Virus record (IMG/VR): IMGVR_UViG_3300014720_003346
Span: 1 to 43,412 of that record
Source: a virus
Strand: one strand, 5' to 3'
Length of the DNA: 43,412 nucleotides
The notes under the pieces are model-generated. The model saw only the letters and a program-made list of their open reading frames with translations. It did not search any database and was not told where the DNA came from. Of the stretch, positions 30,855 to 38,185 are shown in pieces. The position numbers were made by a program, and so were the translations under genes. Position 1 is the first letter of the stretch. Each line of letters opens with the position of its first letter.

Positions 30855-31012
30855 TTTTCTTCTAATTGATCAATTAAAAATCGTAATCTATTAATTTCTG
30901 TAATAACATCATCACCTAACTCTATTTTAGACATCATGGATAAATCTATTACTTGCGTTTCTAAAACTTTGATTAATTCTCGTTGCGCGTTTATTAAATC
31001 TTCTTTATTCAT
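30851..31012 (-). CDS. hypothetical helical protein, 53 residues
   Basis: Reads MNKEDLINAQRELIKVLETQ, continues through VIDLSMMSKIELGDDVITEI and ends LRFLIDQLEEK. Nearly all helical with regular Leu/Ile spacing, so a short coiled coil is likely. The start overlaps the QueE stop by one base (TAATG). No family recognised. Too short for a long-ORF search, but the tight fit between queE and the following ORF supports it. Confidence 0.6.
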   Translation of the reverse strand: MNKEDLINAQRELIKVLETQVIDLSMMSKIELGDDVITEINRLRFLIDQLEEK

Positions 31013-31797
31013 TATACTCCTCGTTTAGTATCAAATGCAATGATATGGTCTCTTCCTGTCATGTTATAGCCATTTTCAGCACACATATCAAATACAATAG
31101 GATACATTTTTATTAGTTCTTCTCTGTTATCACCTGCGGGCATTATAAATGTTTTAGATTTTGGAATATTATGTAATACTCTAAATTCTTCAATTTCTTC
31201 TAGATTATACGATGTACCATCCCATACTGGTTTGTAATGATAATCTGCGTGAAATGCAATCATCTGTTTGATTGCTTCGTGATTGAGACGAAATTTATTG
31301 TGTTGCGCCACCATCTTCTCATCCGTAATCGTCCCTTGCGGCGTAGCAACACCCACACGGGGAACGCTATTATCAAACTTAGGACTAAGACTAATAAGCC
31401 CAATAGGATAATCGGTAGCAATAAAATGCGAGCCTTCCGTTTCAATTGTAATAAGAATGTTTCTTTCATGTGCAAAATGAGTTAATTCATTTACCAAAGC
31501 CGGATGCATTGTCGGCGAACCACCAGTTAACATCATTTCTTTGATATGTGGATTTTCATCGTATATCTTTATGATATCATTGAATGTAAATGTGCCTTTT
31601 TCTGGATGGATACTTGTATACCATGAATCGCACCAACCGCCTTCACCAAACCAACATCTATGCGTACAGCCCGTAGTTCGTACTGCAATTGTTGGTCTAC
31701 CAAATCGAGAGCCTTCACTTTGCACACATCGATACAATTCTACTATAGGCAATGTTTTTGTGTAATCTGTTATTCTTTTAGAAGGGGAGGTCGTCAT
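31012..31797 (-). CDS. queE: 7-carboxy-7-deazaguanine synthase (QueE), radical SAM
   Basis: VELYRCVQSEGSRFGRPTIA is the QueE start, with the typical 'QGEG/SEG' substrate loop. TTGCTHRCWFGEGGWCDSWY gives the three cluster Cys as C-x3-C-x7-C, the insertion form seen in many phage QueE. MMLTGGSPTMHPALVNEL matches the 'TGGEP' SAM-binding strand, and HADYHYKPVWDGTSY fits the C-terminal half. It converts 6-carboxytetrahydropterin to CDG. Start chosen at 31797 to limit overlap with the upstream gene to 20 nt; in-frame Met codons at 31806 and 31824 are alternatives. Confidence 0.88.
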   Translation of the reverse strand: MTTSPSKRITDYTKTLPIVELYRCVQSEGSRFGRPTIAVRTTGCTHRCWFGEGGWCDSWYTSIHPEKGTFTFNDIIKIYDENPHIKEMMLTGGSPTMHPALVNELTHFAHERNILITIETEGSHFIATDYPIGLISLSPKFDNSVPRVGVATPQGTITDEKMVAQHNKFRLNHEAIKQMIAFHADYHYKPVWDGTSYNLEEIEEFRVLHNIPKSKTFIMPAGDNREELIKMYPIVFDMCAENGYNMTGRDHIIAFDTKRGV

Positions 31798-32149
31798 CGT
31801 GGTACTCATTACTATTGGTAACATTGTTTTCTAATTTTTTTAATAAAGTTGCAAATTTGAATTCTAATTCTTCAAGTCGCTGATGTATTTCGATTAACGC
31901 AGATCGTCTTACAATTGGCGTCAAATCCATCTCGGGTTTAGTTGCAAAGAATTCATCCAAAAATGATACAGGATACAGTTGCACTTGACTATATTCTGGT
32001 TTTTGTGCTTCTTTTGGTAGCATTCTATATTTGATATCAACGCCCCGTTTAATAGCTTCCGCTGTTACTTCTCGACCAATGTTTGATCCACCAGAGCCTT
32101 TACCTAAATATTCAAAAAGCGATATATAAGTGTCATCATTATTCTTCAT
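31778..32149 (-). CDS. small protein with an SSB-like acidic C-terminal tip
   Basis: 123 residues from the ATG at 32149 (a start at 32176 is possible). SLFEYLGKGSGGSNIGREVT near the start, LYPVSFLDEFFATKPEMDLT in the middle, and a helical IEIHQRLEELEFKFATLLKK near the end. The last residues, NEYHDDDLPF, copy the C-terminal tip of bacterial SSB proteins (DDDIPF), the peptide by which SSB recruits replication and repair enzymes. No OB fold is evident, and the phage's own SSB (gp32-like) is elsewhere. It sits between queD and queE. Function unknown. Confidence 0.6.
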   Translation of the reverse strand: MKNNDDTYISLFEYLGKGSGGSNIGREVTAEAIKRGVDIKYRMLPKEAQKPEYSQVQLYPVSFLDEFFATKPEMDLTPIVRRSALIEIHQRLEELEFKFATLLKKLENNVTNSNEYHDDDLPF

Positions 32150-32603
32150 AACTTGCTGAGTTTCTTTCGTGTTCATATACTTCTACTTTTATTGCTTGAA
32201 CTCTGCCTTCGGTTTCTTCAAACAAAAATTTATTAATTACTGCGTACAAATATTCAGCAAACCGTTCACAACCTGTAGCAGGTAAAACACGTAATTGAAT
32301 TACGCCATCTTCATACATTCGTTTAAATTTTTCTAAATATGGATCGTCTTGTGCTATGATTGTAGTGTGGTCTAAAAGATAATCAAAATATGCTTTTGGA
32401 GACATACCATTTATTTTAGCTTTTGCACGTTTCATACCGCCGAAATCCCACACCCAATTACGTTGATCTAAATCGCCTTCAAACCATACTCGAAATGATA
32501 CTGCGTAACCATGTAAAAATTTACAATGAGTTCCATCTGCTCGCCATTGGCGAAAACATGTTGAATATCCATCAAATAGTTTTGTTGATGTAAATCGTGC
32601 CAT
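32139..32603 (-). CDS. queD: 6-carboxytetrahydropterin synthase (QueD-like)
   Basis: 154-residue T-fold enzyme. FTSTKLFDGYSTCFRQWRAD is the N-terminal strand region. THCKFLHGYAVSFRVWFEGD (about 25-44) has the catalytic Cys (C27) and the first of the usual HxH zinc pair, but HGY replaces HGH and the upstream zinc His is not obvious. LPATGCERFAEYLYAVI carries the late conserved Cys-Glu. Such divergence is typical of phage QueD. It would make 6-carboxytetrahydropterin for QueE. One base separates it from folE. Confidence 0.85.
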   Translation of the reverse strand: MARFTSTKLFDGYSTCFRQWRADGTHCKFLHGYAVSFRVWFEGDLDQRNWVWDFGGMKRAKAKINGMSPKAYFDYLLDHTTIIAQDDPYLEKFKRMYEDGVIQLRVLPATGCERFAEYLYAVINKFLFEETEGRVQAIKVEVYEHERNSASYEE

Positions 32604-32604
32604 A

Positions 32605-33306
32605 TTAATTATAACCTTTTACAAATTGATAAAATTCTGATCTTGCATTGCCATCATCTAAAAATGCTCCAGATAGTTTTGCAGTCTTCATTGAAGCTCC
32701 GCCATGTTTAACTCCACGACATTGAACGCAATTATGTGTTGCTTCAATCATAACCGCAACGCCTTTATTATTTTCAATAAGTTCATTTATTGCGTGATGA
32801 ATTGCTACTGTCAATTGTTCTTGAATTGCACCTCTTCTACCAAAGTGTTCTACAACGCGATTCAATTTACTTAAACCGATAACATTGCTATTTTCGCCTG
32901 GAATATATGCAACATGCACATTACCCATTATGGTTTGATGATGATGTGAGCACATTGAAGTTAATGGAATACCTCCTTCAAACACAATACCATCATATCC
33001 GTCACTAGGAAATGCGGTGATTCCTGACATTGGATTGTATCGACCAGCCCATAAATCATTAACATATGCCTTTGCAACTCTGCGTGGAGTATCAGATGAA
33101 TTTGGATCTTGCTTCCATTCTACACCTAATGCTGATAAAAATTGGCCATAATGATAAGCTGCATTTGAAATGATATCATTTTTTTCGTCTTGCGTTAATT
33201 CGGCATCAGGGCCATGTATTGCTTGTTTAGTTGCTAATTGCGTAGAAATGCCATTAGCAAATCCAGATTTAACTAATTCTAGATTATTTCTTTGTTTGTC
33301 TGTCAT
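32605..33306 (-). CDS. folE: GTP cyclohydrolase I (FolE)
   Basis: 233 residues. LTSMCSHHHQTIMGNVHVAY (about 115-134) has the zinc ligands C119 and H122, VIGLSKLNRVVEHFGRRGAI (about 142-161) is the family's central signature, and ATHNCVQCRGVKHGGASMKT (about 189-208) supplies the last zinc Cys and the RGV/RGI loop. It opens GTP to dihydroneopterin triphosphate, the entry to 7-deazaguanine synthesis, and is followed by queD and queE. A promoter-like TTTGGA-N17-TATATT lies upstream. Confidence 0.95.
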   Translation of the reverse strand: MTDKQRNNLELVKSGFANGISTQLATKQAIHGPDAELTQDEKNDIISNAAYHYGQFLSALGVEWKQDPNSSDTPRRVAKAYVNDLWAGRYNPMSGITAFPSDGYDGIVFEGGIPLTSMCSHHHQTIMGNVHVAYIPGENSNVIGLSKLNRVVEHFGRRGAIQEQLTVAIHHAINELIENNKGVAVMIEATHNCVQCRGVKHGGASMKTAKLSGAFLDDGNARSEFYQFVKGYN

Positions 33307-33324
33307 AACTTGATTCTTATTTTT

Positions 33325-33353
33325 AATATAATAAAACTTATTGAAATTCCAAA
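33325..33353 (-). promoter_or_regulatory. promoter TTTGGA-N17-TATATT before folE
   Basis: Sense TTTGGA at 33353-33348, 17-nt spacer, TATATT at 33330-33325, then 18 nt to the folE ATG. It matches the -35-like TTTGGA of 25661 and 27470 but leaves a short leader. A promoter here would serve folE-queD-queE. Confidence 0.45.
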
Positions 33354-33358
33354 GTTTT

Positions 33359-33850
33359 TTACATGTTTGGGTTGCCTGGTGTATCTATACCTGTCCAATC
33401 AAATTTTGATTTTATCTTTTGTAACCATCCTTTTTTATGTGCTACTACTAAAGTATCCGTTTCTTCTTGGATGTTATAATCATGCAAAAACGGAATAATA
33501 TAACGTTTATACATGTTAATACGACGCGGATCTTCTGAGTGAAAATATACAACCGTTGGTTTTTTTTCATTAATCGCACGTTTAGCAATATCGACTACGG
33601 TACTCATAACTCGATATTGATCGTGTAAATTTGTAGCAGATATACTATAATTTACGCTATCATCGGTTTGAGCGATAAATTCTATTTCCATATCATTTTT
33701 ATGATAAATTCCAGGATTATAAAATGACACTATATACTCAACATTGCCGCTGTGAAATGTAGCTTGTTTTTGATTTCCAAAATATTGATATGGGTATGGC
33801 TGTGAACTTGCATCGCCAATTTCTAATAATATATCTCGTAATCGTATCAT
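33359..33850 (-). CDS. protein with capsid-targeting-like leader
   Basis: 163 residues from the ATG at 33850, chosen because the protein then begins MIRLRDILLE, matching leaders at 18696, 42494 and 43410, and because the ATG lies 1 nt after the upstream stop. The frame is open 26 codons further, inside the DUF5522 gene. The rest has a strand-rich half (HSGNVEYIVSFYNPG, MEIEFIAQTDDSVNYSIS) and a helical segment with TVVDIAKRAINEKKPTVVYF and YKRYIIPFLHDY. No known family. If the leader is cut after the Glu as in T4, the mature protein would be packaged in the capsid. Confidence 0.7.
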   Translation of the reverse strand: MIRLRDILLEIGDASSQPYPYQYFGNQKQATFHSGNVEYIVSFYNPGIYHKNDMEIEFIAQTDDSVNYSISATNLHDQYRVMSTVVDIAKRAINEKKPTVVYFHSEDPRRINMYKRYIIPFLHDYNIQEETDTLVVAHKKGWLQKIKSKFDWTGIDTPGNPNM

Positions 33851-33851
33851 A

Positions 33852-34073
33852 TTAATAAATATCTTTGAGTGTTGTATTGCCTTTTTCATGTGCAGGTTCA
33901 TACGCACAATGTCTACAACCCGATCCACAACAACTTCCTCTTCTGCGATGATATGCTTCAGTCATTACACGACGACCTAATTCATCATAATAAAAGTCCG
34001 TTGGAAGGAGCTTGCTTCCAAACTCCCTCACGAACTGTTGTTGTATCCAATCTTTTCCTGCTGGCTGCATCAT
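33852..34073 (-). CDS. DUF5522-like Cys-rich protein
   Basis: 73 residues. FYYDELGRRVMTEAYHRRRG leads to SCCGSGCRHCAYEPAHEK: the pattern 'TExYHxxRGxCCGxGCRHCPY' of DUF5522, small bacterial proteins with a putative metal-binding Cys cluster and no assigned role. The first ATG is overlapped by the stop of the GIY-YIG gene (TAATG), so the nuclease seems to have been inserted exactly in front of this gene. Confidence 0.75.
   Translation of the reverse strand: MMQPAGKDWIQQQFVREFGSKLLPTDFYYDELGRRVMTEAYHRRRGSCCGSGCRHCAYEPAHEKGNTTLKDIY
33854..33862 (-). promoter_or_regulatory. ATATTTATT box before the capsid-leader gene at 33850
   Basis: Sense ATATTTATT, one base off the ATATTTATA element, ending 3 nt before the ATG. 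It lies within the last codons of the DUF5522 gene. Weak on its own but consistent with the positions at 70, 18683 and 26270. Confidence 0.3.
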
Positions 34074-34831
34074 TATTTTATCTCTTTTGTTATTTTTATT
34101 TTGTATCCTTCGTATGATAATTTACGTTTTCTAGATGATTTAATAATAATATCTGTTTGTCCATTGCGTATTTCATTATTATTTTGACCGCATAATGTAT
34201 ATTCTTTTTTCAAATATCCAATACATTCATACCGTTTAAGTAAATTCATATCCAAATCATATAAATATGCATACCCTTTCCACGTACTATTATTCGAACC
34301 TTTAGAGTTTTTACTTCTTATAGCTCGAGCTTCTGGGGTGTTACATATTTGTTTCATTATACGTTTGCGTTTGGCAATTATATCTGGATTTTGGTTTGCT
34401 CGATTAACTCCATCTTTAACTTTTTTAGAATATTCCTCAGTTTGCCATAATCGTTTAGTATTTTCACTATGTTTTATTCGATTGATATTATTCCAATATG
34501 ATGATGTTTTTGATAATAATTTTCTTGTTCTTTCTTGTTCCTCATTTGAACGTAAACTAAATGTGTCACCACCTTCGCCGCCAGTTGTTAAGTTGTATCC
34601 TATAGATCTACATGTAGAATTATAATATGCAATCCAATACTTTTCACGGTCACACATATGTTTTTCAGACTCGCAATATTCTATTATTACTTTTTCAAAA
34701 TTTTCTCTACCATATTTATTTATTGAACTATTTAAACGTTTACCCGAACCTAAATATTTAAGATTATCGTGTTTATCTTTTCCGATATAAATTTTTCCGT
34801 TAATCAAATTAGTTGTTTTATAAATAATCAT
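34073..34831 (-). CDS. GIY-YIG homing endonuclease
   Basis: 252 residues. IYKTTNLINGKIYIGKDKH (about 3-21) is the GIY-YIG motif, KYLGSGKRLNSSINKYGREN (about 25-44) the usual next block, and CDREKYWIAYYN carries the catalytic Glu. Repeated basic helices follow (RIKHSENTKRLW, SKKVKDGVNRANQN, IIAKRKRIMKQI), as in NUMOD-type DNA-binding tails of SegA-like phage nucleases. It stands free between the ribonucleotide reductase and DUF5522 genes. AAGGAG lies 5 nt before its ATG but is locked in an 11-bp hairpin. Confidence 0.88.
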   Translation of the reverse strand: MIIYKTTNLINGKIYIGKDKHDNLKYLGSGKRLNSSINKYGRENFEKVIIEYCESEKHMCDREKYWIAYYNSTCRSIGYNLTTGGEGGDTFSLRSNEEQERTRKLLSKTSSYWNNINRIKHSENTKRLWQTEEYSKKVKDGVNRANQNPDIIAKRKRIMKQICNTPEARAIRSKNSKGSNNSTWKGYAYLYDLDMNLLKRYECIGYLKKEYTLCGQNNNEIRNGQTDIIIKSSRKRKLSYEGYKIKITKEIK

Positions 34832-34835
34832 AAAA

Positions 34836-34863
34836 GCTCCTTATATAAATAAATATAAGGAGC
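34836..34863 (-). promoter_or_regulatory. hairpin hiding the ribosome site of the GIY-YIG gene
   Basis: The minus strand reads GCTCCTTATAT, a 6-nt loop, ATATAAGGAGC: an 11-bp perfect stem whose 3' arm contains the whole AAGGAG Shine-Dalgarno sequence. The ATG follows 4 nt later. Messages read from the reductase gene would fold it shut; a transcript started inside the AT-rich arm (ATATTTATT occurs there) would not. T4 I-TevI is controlled this way. A TTTT follows the stem, so it may also end reductase transcripts. Confidence 0.75.
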
Positions 34864-34871
34864 CTGTGAAA

Positions 34872-36728
34872 TTAAATAATAGTGCAATTGCCACCCGCGC
34901 AGGCCAACTCTCCAGATAAATTCGTATTATCATCTAATTCAATAACTTGCGATAAATCTACATTTGATAAACTTTGAAATAATTGTTCGTATTCTTCTTT
35001 AGTACAATCTTCAAATGGACTTTGCATATATGTATGATCTGAATATGGCAATACCGATAACCCATTATAATGGTCTCTGTTTTCCCACATCCATTCTCCT
35101 GCCAATTCCCATTCATCAGCTTTCAACGAAACCGTTGCTGATACATTGTGAGTATTGTTTCCTGATCTATGTCCTGGTTTAACCCATTCTAAATGTACTT
35201 TTTTGATTCGATCTAGCAATGCAAATGGAGATTCCGTACGAAGAATTGCTCCTTCGGGTGCCTTTTGTGGAATTGAAATAACCGCAGTATCGTGTGGACG
35301 AAAGTACTCATCTTCTACAAGCTCTGGGTGATTAATTGCCAAATATGTGTAAATTGCTTCATTCTTTCCAACTCGGATTCTTCTTACATAATAATCATTG
35401 TGCCATGCATGAATACCCGATGATGTTCCTAATGCTAAAGATGTTGTTCCTGCAGGCTTAACCGTTGTGGTACGAGCTGAACGATTAATATCAATCAATT
35501 CTGCAACACGTTGATTTTCTTCTTTAACTGCCTTTGCCGCTGCTTTCATATCATATCCTAATACCGTGCCAGATCCAATACCTGTCATTGAAACACCAAT
35601 AAGTGCATCTTTCTCAGTTGTGCGTTTCCATATAGGACGAAGATAATGAAAATCCGTATATCCTGCTTGGAGTGTTCCAATAAATGCTGCAGCACGTACT
35701 CGTGCCATTAAATCGTCTTGCGACTCAACGTCTGATGCATTTACTTCACATAGGTTACAAAATTGAAATGGTCGAAGTGCAATTTCGCAGCATGGGTTAG
35801 TTCCCCAATCTTTGTCATTACTTAAATAGATTCCAGGCTCACCAGCATTTGATAATTCAACTCGTTTCCATAAATCCATGAAAAATTCTTTGGTAACTTT
35901 GTGACGAATCAATACTGCAGAATTATTTGCTCGACCTCGTTGTGGATTTGTTTCCCACCATGCACCTGATTTACATGCAATCATTTCTTCATCGTCTGCA
36001 CTAAATAAAGATATAAGTGCTGCTCTACGAATTCCACCTGCTAATACTGCATCTGCAACGTGACATACCATATCATGTACTTCAATTGGAGAAAGTTTAT
36101 CGCCATCTTCTTTAGCATCTAAAATACCTTGCAATTTAATCAAACATTCTTTTAAAGGCTGTGGTCCTGGAGCTTTTCCTCCCGATGTAACCAATCTAGC
36201 ACCTTTAGCTCTAATGTCTGAAAAATCAAATGAATACGATGTTCCGCCTTCGAAATAAGATTTAACTAGAACTTTTACTGCATCAGCCCATCCTTCAATT
36301 GAATCTGCAATCAAATATCTTCGAGTACGTTTTGTGTTTGGTTTACGAATTTCTGGTAATGCTTCAACATGATGTTTTTGCACAGAATAACCAACGCCTG
36401 TCCCGCCTAGCAATAAAAACATTGCTTCAGCAAAAGCACGATAATCATCTATAGGAAGATATGCACAATTATAAATTCGATTTGGAGAGATTTCAATTGG
36501 TTTGCCTCCAAATTGTAAACTACGCATTGAAGGTAATACTTTTTTATTATATACAAATTGATATGCAGATTCAATTTCTTCCCTTAATTTGGGGTATTTT
36601 TTGATGTGCATTTCTTTGTTTCTTGTAACTAGTTCTTCCCATGTTTCTCTGCGGTTAAGCTCGGGAAGATATTTGGCATATTTCATATATACCGTAATTT
36701 CACTTAAAATTTGATTTGAAATCTCCAT
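34872..36728 (-). CDS. nrdJ: B12-dependent ribonucleoside-triphosphate reductase (class II)
   Basis: 618 residues, a short monomeric RTPR-type enzyme. YNCAYLPIDDY (C88) and FCNLCEVN (C324) provide the active-site disulfide pair, NPCCEIALRP (C313, E315) the thiyl-radical Cys and the Glu, and LACAGGNCTII (C610, C615) the C-terminal relay cysteines. SFDFSDIRAKGARLVTSGGK (about 166-185) is the substrate-side signature. It makes dNTPs from NTPs using adenosylcobalamin, so it needs neither oxygen nor an NrdB subunit, unlike T4. AAGGAG lies about 8 nt before the ATG. A terminator precedes it. Confidence 0.93.
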   Translation of the reverse strand: MEISNQILSEITVYMKYAKYLPELNRRETWEELVTRNKEMHIKKYPKLREEIESAYQFVYNKKVLPSMRSLQFGGKPIEISPNRIYNCAYLPIDDYRAFAEAMFLLLGGTGVGYSVQKHHVEALPEIRKPNTKRTRRYLIADSIEGWADAVKVLVKSYFEGGTSYSFDFSDIRAKGARLVTSGGKAPGPQPLKECLIKLQGILDAKEDGDKLSPIEVHDMVCHVADAVLAGGIRRAALISLFSADDEEMIACKSGAWWETNPQRGRANNSAVLIRHKVTKEFFMDLWKRVELSNAGEPGIYLSNDKDWGTNPCCEIALRPFQFCNLCEVNASDVESQDDLMARVRAAAFIGTLQAGYTDFHYLRPIWKRTTEKDALIGVSMTGIGSGTVLGYDMKAAAKAVKEENQRVAELIDINRSARTTTVKPAGTTSLALGTSSGIHAWHNDYYVRRIRVGKNEAIYTYLAINHPELVEDEYFRPHDTAVISIPQKAPEGAILRTESPFALLDRIKKVHLEWVKPGHRSGNNTHNVSATVSLKADEWELAGEWMWENRDHYNGLSVLPYSDHTYMQSPFEDCTKEEYEQLFQSLSNVDLSQVIELDDNTNLSGELACAGGNCTII

Positions 36729-36774
36729 TGTTGTAATCTCCTTAGATGTTTTATTAACTTAAATTTTTTAGATG

Positions 36775-36798
36775 AAAAAAGGAAGGAAAACTCCTTCC
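36775..36798 (-). terminator. Rho-independent terminator after the helicase gene
   Basis: Minus strand: GGAAGGA, loop GTTT, TCCTTCC, then TTTTTT. The 7-bp stem with a T6 run starts 26 nt after the helicase stop and ends before the reductase leader. It separates the replication-recombination block from the reductase gene. An ATATTTATA box lies just ahead of it (36811-36819). Confidence 0.85.
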
Positions 36799-36810
36799 TA
36801 CTTTCTTTCA

Positions 36811-36819
36811 TATAAATAT
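36811..36819 (-). promoter_or_regulatory. ATATTTATA box just ahead of the terminator
   Basis: Sense ATATTTATA between the helicase stop (36824) and the terminator hairpin. If it is a promoter like the other boxes, most transcripts would end about 30 nt later at the terminator, giving a very short RNA, or would read through into the reductase gene. Confidence 0.3.
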
Positions 36820-36823
36820 CATT

Positions 36824-38179
36824 TTATCCCAAAGTTCCTCCGAGATCTTTAAACTTTTGTGCTAAATTTTTCTTAACTAAATTCTCGCCCGTTTTCATGA
36901 TCTGCGTAGTTTGTTTGCCTTGAGTTGTTTGTGGTTCAAAGAATTGAAATTGACCATTATTTGTATTGATCTTACTTGGTAGCGTAATACCATCTGGTCC
37001 AAATCTGTTCTTAATAACATGTCCTCTACCAGTTCCTGATAATTTATCTTCTACTTTTCTAGACAGTGACATTAAAAAATCAGCAACCATTACTTTTCCA
37101 TATGATGATGCAATTTTGTCTGCTTCAATTACATCTTCTTCTAATGCACTACGACCTGCCTGCGATGCTGTCCATACTGGAATTTTATATTCTCCTGCCA
37201 TACCTCGCAATTCTTCATATAAATCTTCCAATGCTTCGTGCTTATCTTTTTTAGTATTTACTTTGAGCAAGTCACCGTAATCTACAATAATCAAATCAGG
37301 TGTTTTGCCTTGCATCATTGTTTTTTCAATATGTGCTTTAAGTGCCATTACTCCTACCGACTTTGTAGGGTAGTATTTAACAATCAAATCTCCCGTTAGA
37401 GACTGCATCTTTTCTTCCACAGTTTCTTGATGATGCTTAAGTGTTTGTGCGTTTATACCAGTTAAAACCGAGTCATATCGCTGTCCTACATAGTTCTCAT
37501 TGAGCTCTAATGTATAATGAATAACTGTTTTTCCTGCTCTAACTGCATTAGCACCGATGTTGATAAGCATCCAAGATTTACCAATACCTGCAGGAGCCAT
37601 CACTACTCCTAACTCACCAGGAGCCAATCCGCCATCCATTAAATCGTCAATAACATCCCAACCCGTTGTGATTGTATGTCGAGCAGCTTCATTGTATCGT
37701 GCAGCTACATTATTAACGTAATCTAATCCAATGTCAGTATCAGCACCAGCTTTCATAGCACTATCCATTTTGGTTTTAATTGCATCATAGTTACCCATTT
37801 TGAGTAACGATACCGAATCCATAATGGCCCGTTTGATTTCTTGATTCTTGCAAAATTTAAGAATTTCATCTTTTACAAAAGAAAGGTCATCAGATTCCAT
37901 ATAACGGAATACTTCTTTCAATTGTTCTAATACTGCAGTTTTTAAGATGTCATTTTCAATTTCGGTTATTTTGACTTTAAGTACATCTTTAGATGGCGGA
38001 GCTTTGTACTGCCTAAAATGTTCCAATACAATTTCTAACAACCAACTGTTTGCATCTGATTCAAAATAATCAGGTTGAATGATATCTGCAATTTGTTGTA
38101 AAAATATTCGGTCTGTAAATAATGCGGCTATAACTTTGACTTGAAAGCCAAAACCATATTCGGAAAGTTTGTCGGTCAT
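36824..38179 (-). CDS. 41: replicative DNA helicase (T4 gp41/DnaB-like)
   Basis: 451 residues. A helical N-terminal domain (FQVKVIAALFTDRIFLQQI) is followed by the RecA-like core: VVMAPAGIGKSWMLINIGAN (Walker A, about 192-211), YTLELNENYVGQRYDSVLTG, DLIIVDYGDLLKVN (Walker B), and PVWTASQAGRSALEEDVIEA (sensor/Gln motif). FEPQTTQGK precedes a basic tail. It is the hexameric helicase that opens the fork ahead of the polymerase. No gp61 primase or gp59 loader was found in the window. The start is supported by TATAAT 6 nt upstream. Confidence 0.94.
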   Translation of the reverse strand: MTDKLSEYGFGFQVKVIAALFTDRIFLQQIADIIQPDYFESDANSWLLEIVLEHFRQYKAPPSKDVLKVKITEIENDILKTAVLEQLKEVFRYMESDDLSFVKDEILKFCKNQEIKRAIMDSVSLLKMGNYDAIKTKMDSAMKAGADTDIGLDYVNNVAARYNEAARHTITTGWDVIDDLMDGGLAPGELGVVMAPAGIGKSWMLINIGANAVRAGKTVIHYTLELNENYVGQRYDSVLTGINAQTLKHHQETVEEKMQSLTGDLIVKYYPTKSVGVMALKAHIEKTMMQGKTPDLIIVDYGDLLKVNTKKDKHEALEDLYEELRGMAGEYKIPVWTASQAGRSALEEDVIEADKIASSYGKVMVADFLMSLSRKVEDKLSGTGRGHVIKNRFGPDGITLPSKINTNNGQFQFFEPQTTQGKQTTQIMKTGENLVKKNLAQKFKDLGGTLG

Positions 38180-38185
38180 ATAACC

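Noticed and set aside
33359-33928. Upstream start giving a 189-residue protein
   Set aside because: The extra 26 residues are coded within the DUF5522 gene, and the ATG at 33850 gives the shared MIRLRDILLE leader.
36704-36811. 35-codon ORF between the helicase and reductase genes
   Set aside because: It is made of the terminator hairpin, its T-run and the reductase leader, so it is unlikely to be coding.
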